From: Gigaspora margarita
Lineage: Eukaryota > Glomeromycota > Glomeromycetes > Diversisporales > Gigasporaceae
Direction: 5' to 3'
Length of the DNA stretch: 64,000 bases
Assembly: GCA_009809945.1 (NCBI GenBank)
Contig: WTPW01000354.1
Location: forward strand, 1 to 64,000
A program made the translations under genes and the position numbers. A model generated the notes under the pieces. That model did not search any database. It had not been told where the DNA came from and saw only the letters and a program-made list of their open reading frames with translations. This document shows, piece after piece, positions 54,750 to 64,000 of the stretch (position 1 is its first letter; every line of letters begins with the position of its first letter).

Positions 54750-56111
54750 ATTATTTTACCACCAATATGCAACTTTAAAATCTTGTACTATGCAACTGCC
54801 TTGCCATGCATATGCTAAATATACAGTTAAAATTTTAACTTATTTGGATCATTAAAATATAAATTAAAGGGCGAATCTATGTGTAATCGTGGGTACAGTT
54901 CTGAGCCAATCAAATTGCTAGATCAGGTATGACAAAAAAATTCAAAAAATTACAAATTGCAATAATTTCAAATTGTGCCTATGAAACCAATATTTTTTTC
55001 TAGCTAAAAATGCTTCTTAAGGTGTTTTATTATATAATAAACCTTCTTCTAACTCTAAATCCAACCCTAACCCTAATCTGTTTATTGTCACCGCTGGTGA
55101 CAAGCACATTTTTTCTAAATTAAAAACCAATTTTTATAATAGGATTATTGTCCGAAGCGTAGCGGAGGACACTCTACTTCTACGCCAAACCATGCAATGT
55201 CTGTTAGCAACATCCAATCACAGTACATATACTGGTTACACAACATATGTGTATATGTTACACAAAGGCCCAGTGTATTGTTTTCGCAAAAATAATTTTT
55301 GGTTACATGCCACTAATGTTGTGTAACATTATACAGTATTAAATTTTGGTAACCTACTCAAGTTGGGTTAATTGAACCAAAAATCAGTTTTTGAACCAAT
55401 ATTGGTTCATACATATTGTTTATATAACAGACTATATACTACAGTATATATATTATTGCTTCGGACATCTATTAGCTCCTGATAACCTAGTATATAGTAC
55501 TATGTATAGTAATTTTATATATAGTAATTAAATTGTTTAATATTTGAAAATTTATATACAACTACTAATTCAATTAAGCTGAAATTTTGATTAAATATTT
55601 AGCATATATATAACAATACACTTGTTCAATTTAAACTTATAAAGTTGCAAATTAGTAACAAATATATTTATTTTTAAAAGGTATTTTTTCATTTTTTTTT
55701 AAAAAAATACTAAATTTTAAAAAGCTATTACACAACAAAATATATATATAAATATAATAAATTTTATATTAAAAGATAGCTTAGAACTTGTTTTATTTAG
55801 TATAAAACAATTATAAATAGATAATTAAAAATTAAATATTTTTATAAATAGATGAATTAATTTTTTAATTTTAGTATATTTAGATTTTTGTTTTTTCAAA
55901 TTGAAAAAATAAGTTATTAATAAAAGTTTTTACAGAAATAAAATTTTTTAATAAAATTTATATTTAAATAAATTCTAAAACATTTATAATAAATTAAGCT
56001 ATTTAAACATTTACATTAAATTTTAGAAAAAAATTTTTATTATGAAAAGATTGGTGTATCACATTTTTGCACCGGACCATAACATGATTTAACTGCATCC
56101 ATTTATAACTT
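54750..56111. other. No gene seen; short telomere-like run and unique text
   Basis: CCAACCCTAACCCTAAT lies near 55062. A more balanced stretch at 55090-55480 carries GTAGCGGAGGACACTC and several GTTACACAA words. A 10-bp inverted pair TGTCCGAAGC and GCTTCGGACA brackets part of it. I cannot support a gene or a defined element. Confidence 0.4.
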
Positions 56112-56126
56112 TATATAATCAAGTTA

Positions 56127-56740
56127 ATTTTTTTTTGTTTTACAACTGAGACCTTGTCTCGATTCTTTATTAGGTTGTTATGGACGTAATATTTGTTACA
56201 TGAATAAGAATACAACTAGCCACACATGCACTTTTGGTGCCTAATTTAAGTAGTCTGCCTGAAGGCTCCACACTAGCTGCCATATCTACAACCCAATACA
56301 GAAGTTGCCTATTTAAACCCTCTGGTTCACAATCCTCCTATTATTACCCGATGCACTACATATATATGCAGATATTGTGGGGCTCCAAACCTTTTTATGA
56401 ATCTTCGACTCAGACTACTTTATCTACGGCCTAGAGTTGGCTAAGTAGGACTTAAGTCCTACTAGTCTTATCTGTTCAAGTTTTAACCCTGGACTTTCTG
56501 TATCTACCTAACCAAAACTGGCCAAGGTCTGCCAGAAAACACTACCAGAAGTTCATGACATGATCTTTACTACGTTTCGTGACTTTAGTTACCCAAATGT
56601 AGATCCAAACTAACAGGTTTAGCCTTGCAGAGTTTGTTATACCAATTATTAAATTCGCATTCACAGTCCACAGAACTTGAACTAGCGATCTTTTAATTTG
56701 TGACCTCAGAGCATAATGCTATGCTATCGGACCTGAGGTC
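56127..56740 (-). mobile_element. tRNA-derived SINE with 15-bp target duplication
   Basis: The direct repeat TATATAATCAAGTTA flanks the element exactly (56112-56126, 56741-56755). The head at the high end reads, on the minus strand, GGTCCGATAGCATAGCATTA (A-box-like) and GCTAGTTCAAGTTC (B-box-like). A T-rich run on the plus strand marks the tail. The CACATGCACTTTTGGTGCCT module lies near the tail (56221-56330), and the CGTTTCGTGACTTTAGTTAC module lies nearer the head (about 56573). This is the reverse of their order in the 28-kb SINE. Confidence 0.88.
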
Positions 56741-57262
56741 TATATAATCAAGTTATTATACTTTAATGCTTTGATTAGTTATACAAAATGTGTTCAAAAT
56801 GTTAAAATTAATATGTTGATGAGCAAGTTATTATCAGAAATGTAATCATAATTTAGCAATTGTTTTATCATGATTTAACAAATCAACCTTAGCCACATAT
56901 AGCATCATGTATTGATTTATAACAAAATTTTTATGCCAATCAAATATCATAATAAAATTTGTTAAATACTTGTGAGACCAACTTTATTGCTGATCACATG
57001 CAATTTTTGTCTTTTATAGTTAGTCTAGTGCTTTAATTGAGGCTTTTTGTTAAGGGCAGGATTGTTTTTTTTGCTAAAATAACATATAATTTTAGCAAAT
57101 TTAGATTTCTATGAATATTAAAAAGAATATATTTAAGTAAGGCTAGGGGTATAAATAGGAGGCTGTGAACATGCATATATTAAAGGATGAAGTTTATATA
57201 GTTTTTTTTGTTCAGAAGTAAGGATGTTATCTTTTGTTTCACTATTGTTTGACCTTGTAAAG

Positions 57263-57720
57263 ACTGGCTTTATCTTCCTCCCACTCTCATTTTATATAGC
57301 CTGGCAAGTATTAGTTGCATCAGTCTGGCTGGGTAATATATTGGATAGTTAAGGATCCATTGCTATGGTGCAGTACAAAGATCTTTGCAGTTAGTTTCTG
57401 GACTCTATGGCTATATGAGCAGTGCAAGGACCATTAGTAGCAATTTGTGGATGTAGCTGTAATGCAATACAAGGACTCTTATTAGTGCATAGTTAGGCTC
57501 CATGGCTGTAGTGGCAGTACAAGGACCCTTATTAGTAGATATTAGACTCTGCAGCTACAGTAGCAGTGCAAGAACCTAAAATAGATACTGCAGAATGATG
57601 CCCCAATTCTCTTTATAGCTGTATGGAAGTATGTTAGCTATTTTTCTTATATTTGAGTTTCATGTAGTAGATAGGGTGCAGTTTAGAACCTTGGGTTTAG
57701 AAAGTTGTGGCTTTAAATAA
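57263..57720. repeat. Second copy of the minisatellite-bearing repeat
   Basis: Four units of the GGCTGTAGTGGCAGTACAAG type with GGAC start near 57409, 57450, 57501 and 57550. They are preceded by CTTCCTCCCACTCTC and followed by CAATTCTCTTTATAGCTGTA. The unit and both flanks match the repeat at 17341-17870, with much divergence. Confidence 0.65.
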
Positions 57721-58245
57721 GTCAGTAGTTTATGCATTTGTTAGTTGGGAGAATAATTGGTATAGCTTCAAATAATTCATACTAGTCTAGAAGCTTTTGT
57801 CATAGGTATTGAAGTTTTGAGTATGTAAAATTAGAGCTTGCCTGGATATAAACCTATTTCTATATGTTTTTGTTATCATATTGACAGTTGCCATTACAAT
57901 AGTTAGTTATATAACAAAATTTTTTATATTAAATTGCAATAAAAACCACAACTCTTATTTTGAATATGAACTACTAACAAGTTTTGTGCCAAATTTTTAT
58001 GGCAAACTGTAATAGGAATTAAGATAGTTGATTTCAAATTAATTAATTTGACTATATACTGCAACCCTGTAAGAAATATGGACCGGAGTGTAGCAAGCAT
58101 TGGTATCAGAAATGTTTGAAATAGCATGTTCATAATGGCACACTCATGCATGATATATATAATGACATGTCTCATAGTGATATGCATATGCATATTTTTC
58201 ATGCAGGAATGACACATATTAGCACATGTATAGTGTTGTCACGTA
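57721..58245. other. No gene seen
   Basis: One unit of the approximately 105-bp repeat that is tandem at 59.2 kb lies near 57990-58075 (AATTAAGATAGTTGATTTCA). CATAATGGCACACTCATGCA and related CATGCAT words near 58130-58205 are locally repetitive. A 97-codon minus-strand frame (57924-58217) has no motif. Confidence 0.45.
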
Positions 58246-58418
58246 GGACCCCAAAATATACATAGATAGATCAGGTATGAGTTTGCTTATTTTGGGGGTT
58301 TTTTGTGCAGATCTTTTCTATTTATAGTTTTTTTTGCTTTCTTTTGAGTTTTTTCTGTAGATCTTTCCTTTTGGTAATTTTATAATTAACCTGACCTATC
58401 TATGTATATTTCGGGTCC
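58246..58418. mobile_element. 173-bp MITE with GGACCC ends and 10-bp duplication
   Basis: The ends GGACCCCAAAATATACATAG and CTATGTATATTTCGGGTCC are inverted, extending into TAGATCAGGT/ACCTGACCTA. The flanks TTGTCACGTA (58236-58245) and TTGTTACGTA (58419-58428) form a 10-bp duplication with one mismatch. This fits a Mutator-like MITE. The centre repeats TTTTGTGCAGATCTTT and TTTCTGTAGATCTTT. Confidence 0.85.
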
Positions 58419-58482
58419 TTGTTACGTATTTGAAATAACATATATAGAACTGTTTATATAATAGCATGTATTTTATAATAGC

Positions 58483-58665
58483 ATGTAAAGTGGCACAAAA
58501 CTTGGTCAATTACAGTCCAAAATGCATGTATAAACAGCCCAAAATGTTATTAAAATCTGTGCCAAAATCTGTGGATTTTAGATTAGTAAAGTGCTACAAA
58601 CCCAGTCCAATTATGGTCCGAAATGCACAGGCAAATGGTTTCATATACATACAAATCTGGTTCTC
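58483..58665 (+). repeat. Tandem duplication, about 105-bp period
   Basis: GTAAAGTGGCACAAAACTTG with CAATTACAGTCCAAAATGCA recurs as GTAAAGTGCTACAAACCCAG with CAATTATGGTCCGAAATGCA. A 91-codon frame spans it, but the two halves do not give matching peptides of any known kind. Confidence 0.65.
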
Positions 58666-59239
58666 AATCCATGCCACAGGCTTATGTGCATTAATGTTGA
58701 TGTCCATGCCTATCCTATACAATTTTCTTACAGTGCAATAACAAGTTTTTTGTTTTGTTTCTCATTTTTGGTATGGTGCATAACTACAAAAAACATATAC
58801 TGGCATTTCCTCTTCTGCTATAGAAAACCTACCCAGTAATTACACAATTTTTGCTTTTTTTTTGCATTTGTTCCATTATGCATTTAGCAACTAGGCTGTT
58901 ATCCTGAAGGCCAACCTTTGACCAATGACTGCAGTCCTGGCAGGTCATACTGTCTAGTACACTTGGTTTACTAACTGTCAATACTAATCACATATGTATA
59001 TTAAACTTTTATTATTGATCAAATTATAATAGCCAAAATTACCTTATACTCATGTAAAATTGGGGGTTATTTGCTTTTTTCAAATGACCTAGATCATTTT
59101 AGACTAAAATTCATAATAAAATTGGGGTCATTTGTGTTATTTGAGATCATTTGAAGGTCATTTGAAGGACATTTGAAGGTCATTTACTATTACTGTATAT
59201 AATAGATAATATAAGAACAAAAGCTGCCTTGATACTTAC
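58666..59239. other. No gene seen; short GGTCATTTG repeats
   Basis: GAAGGTCATTTG and GGTCATTTG words repeat four or five times near 59130-59185. Otherwise the text is unremarkable. Confidence 0.45.
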
Positions 59240-59645
59240 ATATCAAGACAGTAAATTATAATGTAAGTTGCAACTAAGTCCTGTAACAAAATTTTTAGCA
59301 ATAGAAATCATAACTGTTAATTCTAATACAAACTGACCACTACATATTGTGTTATTGCAGCAACCTTCATAACAGAAATCACAACTGCAATTTAAATATA
59401 AAATTGACGCAACTACATACTGTAATAGCAAATAAATTTTACAGTAAATTCTGATAGAATCATAGCTGTTAATTCCAATACAAACTAATTCAATGCATAC
59501 TGCATAAACCACAATAGCTCATAAGTTTAATAAAAAAATTTTATAGTAATTTTGGTAGAATTTATGACAATATTTTCCAACAAACTAACTAACTTTAACT
59601 ATATACTGTCTGTATTACTACAATAGTAAGTTTTACATCAAAATT
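59240..59645. repeat. Degenerate tandem repeat, about 105-bp unit
   Basis: Units near 59275, 59370, 59440 and 59530 share ACAGTAAATTCTGATAGAA, GCTGTTAATTCCAATACAAA and GCATACTGCATAAACCACAA or close forms. The same unit occurs singly at about 57990 and inside the 34-kb palindrome (34210-34290 and its mirror). An 89-codon minus-strand frame follows the array and is not conserved between units. Confidence 0.65.
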
Positions 59646-59907
59646 TTTATAGCATACATAATAGAAATATCCAATCAAAAGGACAAATTTGTACAGAAAC
59701 ACTTTACATGCAACTAAACTATGCACTCTGTTCCTGGTAAAATGTGCAATCCCAAAATTTCTACAGTTTTGGTTAGAGCCAACAACTAGTTACTGCATAG
59801 ATTAATAAAGCATCAAAATGCACAATCCAAAACTTCTACAGTTCTCAGTTGCAACCAATCAAAAATGTTAAAAGCACAAACTCAGAATTAAATAGTAAAG
59901 ATGTATA

Positions 59908-60219
59908 CAGACAAGCCTAAAATGTGTATTTAAAGAGGTCTTGTATTTAGTAAAAGCTAATTAAATTGCAGCTTTTAAAATTATATTATCAAATTTGTGT
60001 AATTTATTTTAAATATTGTATAATTTACCTTAAATACTAAAATATAATTGGCTATATGCATTTAGAGGATAGGTTTATATAGAAAATTGTTTAAGAGAAC
60101 ATGCATTTACCAAATATAGAATGTGCATTTAGCACTAATTATTTTGTACAGACAAGACAAAAGCATGCATTTAGAGAGGTATTGCATTTATAGAGATTGA
60201 ATTTATAGAGGTCTGATTG
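59908..60219. mobile_element. Tc1/mariner-like MITE, CAGACAAGCC ends
   Basis: The left end CAGACAAGCCTAAAATGTGT and the right end TTTATAGAGGTCTGATTG are imperfect inverses between TA dinucleotides. GCATTTAGAGAGG and TACAGACAAGACAAAAGC occur again inside. The TCTGA...CTCTATA end style resembles the larger element at 8515-9724. Confidence 0.55.
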
Positions 60220-60221
60220 TA

Positions 60222-60994
60222 CAATTTTTAGTTTTGAATATAATCCTTTTGATACATATTTACCAAAAATAGTTAAAAAGAACTTATTAATTAGAATATT
60301 CCCCAAACTCTTGGATTTTGGTGAATCTCTTGAGAGTTGAGCTATGATCAACTTCAAAAATATAGAATATTGAAGAATTATCAAAGTTTCAAACAAATAT
60401 TGTACAATAAAAACTTTACTATTACCACTCTATTACCATTAAGAAATTATCAGCAAATATTACTAAAATCTTGACATCTTAATTTAATGTATATTAAATT
60501 TTTGTTTTTCAAATTAGTTAACCAACTTTTTATTATATTTAAATACTTTCTTAATACCTATTTATTAGATAACATGTTTAATTATAACAGCAAATTTACA
60601 AAAAAATTTTTATAGATATATAACAATAAGCAAACTTCTTATACAGTTTGGGACATCTAAAGATATATATATGTGCCAAATTTTTGCCTGATGTTAATAT
60701 AAACCTAGAAATCTAGTTTTTAATTGGTCAAATTCTGTAAAACTAAGCTAAAATTAATTTTATTGGCTAATAAAATATATATGTTTTTATTTTTTTATAT
60801 TAAATACCAAATTTTTAAATTGATTCTTAGTTTAACATAACACAAATATTTGCAAGAAGGGGGTAAAAATCAACAACTACCCTAAAAAAAATAGAAATTC
60901 TATTGGCTGAACAAAATGTAAAAATTTTAAAAAGCTACTAATGCAATTTGATTGGTTAAACTAGCATTTATTTTTATGTATGATCAATAATGGT
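60222..60994. other. No gene seen
   Basis: AT-rich DNA. A segment near 60850-60965 (GGGGGTAAAAATC, ACTACCCTAAAAAAA, GCAATTTGATTGGTTAAA) resembles the outer end of the 30449-33250 composite, so it may be a fragment of that family. Confidence 0.4.
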
Positions 60995-61305
60995 AATAGG
61001 GCATATTGTACTAAGATCATATTTATATTCTGGCCTTTTGGATATTGGCCAAATGTTGTTTTGAGCCACTGTTGTGGTAGTTGTTCTAGATTAATACAAC
61101 TGTTGAATATCTTTAGCAGCAGTAATAGTGCTAACTCTGGGAGTTGTTAAAGAATTTCATTCAAAATTGGTAGTGGTCCAGTGGCCTTGTTTTTTGGAGT
61201 GTTATTGATAGTCTCTTTTAACTCTATTAGCAAGATAGTGTTGGTTAAGGTTGTGTATATTGAGGAGTCAATCTCTGGTCTTGGCAGGTATGCTTCTTTC
61301 TACTC
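60995..61305 (-). pseudogene. LINE (non-LTR) reverse transcriptase fragment
   Basis: The minus strand reads KEAYLPRPEIDSS, then NNTPKNKATGPLPILNEIL, then LLLLKIFNSCINLEQLPQQW. After a frame change near 61060 it reads WPISKRPEYKYDLSTICPIT. The NKATGP and PQQW...PI-PK...PI order is the start of the reverse-transcriptase domain of LINEs. One stop and one frameshift, plus loss of everything downstream including the YxDD box, make it a dead fragment. It is ordinary LINE debris, and the kind of element that mobilises SINEs. Confidence 0.75.
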
Positions 61306-62504
61306 CTCTTCCTATGTCTAAAATTTTAAAAAATAGGTGAGAGTATGTTAAACAAAGAATCAAATTGGCATGGCCTAACTTATTGGAATTATTTTTTAAT
61401 AATTCTATTTATTATCTGAATACAAGATAAAAGTCCAAATTTTTTTAAAAATATTAGTATTTTTTTTAGCCTTTATTCAAACTTGGCTAATATTGTATAG
61501 GTCCAATTAAATACCTATATGATTTTTATAAATTCTAATTTATAACCATTTCACATTCTTTTTATTGTATTATTAGATGTAAATAAATTATATTAATTCA
61601 AAACTATTATTTTATGAATTTGTTGAATTGATTTTATAAATTAATGAATATTTTCTGGATAATTAGTATTGGGCAAGTATATGCACATGTTACTATTTTA
61701 TATTATTATTTTTTTTATGATTATTAAGCTGTACTTTTCTAATATTGCTAATCAACATATATCCTGCTATTACTTCATTAGGACATAAGTTAAAATCTAT
61801 TGGTTTTACTTTTTTTTAAAAAAATTATCAGTTTAGATTTTTGAAATGTGATTTTTAAAACAACTTTTACAGGGGGTGACAGTGCATTGTGGACACTTTT
61901 AAAAATTTATACCAAGCTAAATAAATATAATATCAAGCAAAAATTTTATAAAAAGTTTATTAAATCTAAGGCTTTTAAATAAAAAAAAATTATAAAATTC
62001 TATACAGTAGTTTTGAAATAATTAAGATAATACGAAATTGTGTAATTTTACTCCAGTACGAAGCTAGTAATATTAAAAAAATTATTAAAATTATATTTTT
62101 ATAGTAAAAATTAATTTTTTATTAAATAAACTAAATTTTTAATTTTATAAAGTTATTTAATATAACAAATTATATATAATTTGAAATTTTTATAATTTTT
62201 TAAAAAATTTTAAATCTTTATAATTTTTTTAAAGTAAAAGTTAAAATATTAATTTAAATTAATTAATTTCTAAAAGTAATAATTTTTATTGCTATATATA
62301 ATAATTTTATAAATATTTTTTAAAATTTTAAAAATGCTAAAAAAATATATAATTTTTATATTAAATAATATTATTTAAAAAAAATTAATTTATTTAATAA
62401 AAAAATTAAGTTTATATATTACTATATTAAGTAATTCTATTTATTATATAATTTATATTAAATAATATTATTTAAAAAAAATTAATTTATTTAATAAAAA
62501 AATT
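61306..62504. other. AT-rich stretch, no gene seen
   Basis: GGGCAAGTATATGCAC near 61672 and GGACATAAGTTAAAAT near 61781 resemble the words of the 50-52-kb array. TATTAAATAATATTATTTAA with AAATTAATTTATTTAAT is directly duplicated at about 62360 and 62457. Otherwise it is low complexity. Confidence 0.4.
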
Positions 62505-64000
62505 AAGTTTATATTATCCGCAAATTTTATATATAGATATTAATCGATATATAACACTTAATCATTTTATATCGATTATAAAATATCGTTATATATCAAT
62601 TAATTGGATAAAAATTGATATATATCTAAATTGATATATATCATTTTTTATATTAAATCGTTATATATCTATAAATCGATTATAATCAAAAAATTTGAAA
62701 CAATATATAATGATTAACAGATTTTTAACGATTACATAATGTTTTGACCATCACTGGGTAAAAAAAAAAAAAAAAAAAAAAAGCGGTTTGTACTATTTTT
62801 ATCCCTCCCTCCCTTTTTTTCTCTCCTTTCCCTTTTTTTTCTCCTCTCCTTTTTGTTTTCTCTTCTTTTTTTTTTCTCTTTTTTTTTTTAATATTTCGAA
62901 TATATTCGAAATATTTTAGGACTGGGCTAGATCTGTAAATCTGTATCCTAAATCATACCAAGGACGCGTTTAATTAATATTTTCAAAATGTTTCGATTTT
63001 TTTCAAAATGTTTTGATGATCATAGTACAAGATCAGATTAGATCTTTGTTTATTTTTTTTGTTTATAATTTAGATCTTCTATTACTTTTACATTGTTTTT
63101 TTGTTTTCGCTTTGTTTTTTTTTTGTTACATTTCGTTTCGTTTAGTATCATTTTTTTTCTTTTATTTATTATTATTTTTTAATTTTTTTTATTTTATTTC
63201 TACAAAAAAACACTTTTTGCCATGAAATATAGAGACTTTCTGACACTTTCGCAAGGCAACGCATTGGTGTTGTCCTAGTTGGTGTCATCACTTGTGTTGT
63301 AGTTGATGTCATCGTTGGTGTCGTTGTTGGAATTGTTGCTAGCTTGTGTCGTTGTTGTTCTTGTGGAATAGCTACGTGCCTCTTGGTATTCTTGTAGATG
63401 GTATTGCATAGATTTTTAGTGTTCTTGTAGGTGTTCCATTTGTTTTTTTCTCTTGCGTTCGTATGGGATAGTCTTGCTCGTTTCTCTTGCATTCATATAG
63501 GGTAGTCTTGCTCATTTTCTTGCATTCGTATGGGGTCATATGGGTAATTTTTCTTGTTCCTCTTGTGTTTGTACAGGCGGTATAACACTAACACTTCTGA
63601 GAATAGTTTTTTTATTTTTTTTACTTACTATTTTTTAGAAAGTAGTGAATATAAGCAAATATAAGTGAATAGAAGCGAATATGAGCGAATAGAAGCAAAT
63701 ATAATAGAGATTTGGGGTTTTATTTTTATTTTTATTCAGTTTGCTTATATTCCGTTGTTTTCTTTTTACTTATTTCTTTAATTTTTATTTTTTTATTATT
63801 CTAGTACATTGCGAAAATCTTCAATGATTACTAAATTATAAGAAACGAACTCTTACTTTAGGAAAATAGAGATTTGGAGCTTTGTTTTTTTTTATTTAGT
63901 TTGCTTACGTTTTTGTTTTTGTTTGTTTTTCTTTTTTTTTACTTATTTTTTTAATTTTATTTTATTTATTCCTGGCTTTTTTCGAAACTTTGCAAGAAAA
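62505..64000. mobile_element. Low-complexity element, copy 2, cut by window end
   Basis: From CGCAAATTTTATATATAGAT this follows copy 1 (24830-27076): ATCGATATATA words, a GATTTTTAACGATTACATAA block, a homopolymer and CT tract, TAATATTTCGAAT, and GATCATAGTACAAGATCAGA. It then carries T-rich DNA with approximately 10-bp GAATATAAGC units near 63650-63700. It also holds GTTGTTGGTGTCGTT-type text and three approximately 35-bp CTCTTGCRTTCRTATRGGRT units (63455-63540) that copy 1 lacks. The right end lies outside the window. Confidence 0.72.

Noticed and set aside
55149-55467. Possible small element bounded by TGTCCGAAGC and GCTTCGGACA
   Set aside because: The inverted match is only 10 bp, and no target duplication or second copy is visible in the window.
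58466-58839. Two overlapping plus-strand frames of 91 and 82 codons
   Set aside because: They cross a 105-bp tandem duplication and change composition abruptly; no motif or splice context supports a gene.

Overview
The window is very AT-rich eukaryotic DNA, roughly four fifths A+T by eye. It has spliceosomal-type signals, TTAGGG-type telomere-like blocks, tRNA-derived SINEs, a LINE fragment, a Helitron, one LTR element and a dense population of small inverted-repeat transposons. I found no gene that looks intact and functional, and no rRNA or tRNA gene. The composition, the short 71-nt intron with a CTAAC branch site and the repeat load suggest an AT-rich fungus. A Glomeromycotina (Rhizophagus-like) genome is my best guess. 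That is inference; another AT-rich fungus is possible.

Layout. 1-6 kb: telomere-like blocks and degenerate tandem arrays, one split by a Mutator-like MITE (3570-4298). 6.1-6.7 kb: a hAT-like MITE whose whole body is an 8-mer palindromic array. 8.5-9.7 kb: a Tc1/mariner-like MITE with a four-arm fold-back interior. 10.3-14.6 kb: a decayed full-length Helitron Rep/helicase gene on the minus strand, still showing its HUH, two-tyrosine, Walker A and intron signals. 17.3-17.9 kb: a minisatellite-bearing repeat that recurs near 57.4 kb. 19.6-24.3 kb: an unrecognised minus-strand gene split by a 3.5-kb LTR element. 24.8-27.1 kb: a low-complexity element whose second copy runs off the window end (62.5-64.0 kb).

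27.3-42 kb is almost wholly transposon-in-transposon: a GGCATGCC-bearing hAT-like MITE, a SINE with a perfect 17-bp target duplication, a nested composite at 30.4-33.3 kb, a hAT-like element with a 629-bp apparently perfect palindrome at 33.9-35.2 kb, and a second composite at 37.7-41.0 kb. 42.2-49.1 kb holds three SINE-like copies that later MITEs have entered, which allows relative dating by comparing filled and empty sites.

50.3-52.0 kb is the most unusual stretch. Consensus 5' splice-site octamers (GTAAGTAT or close) recur at intron-like spacing, nearly all preceded by an AG and three bases. This looks like a ~172-bp dimeric satellite that carries splice signals. 52-64 kb is mostly gene-free, with a SINE, small MITEs, a decayed LINE reverse-transcriptase fragment at 61 kb and the second copy of the low-complexity element.

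No set of genes works together here. The relationships that matter are between elements. SINEs need a LINE partner, of which a fragment is present. At least six hAT-like non-autonomous elements imply a hAT transposase elsewhere in the genome. Several inverted-repeat families share a short GTCTC/GAGAC dyad module.
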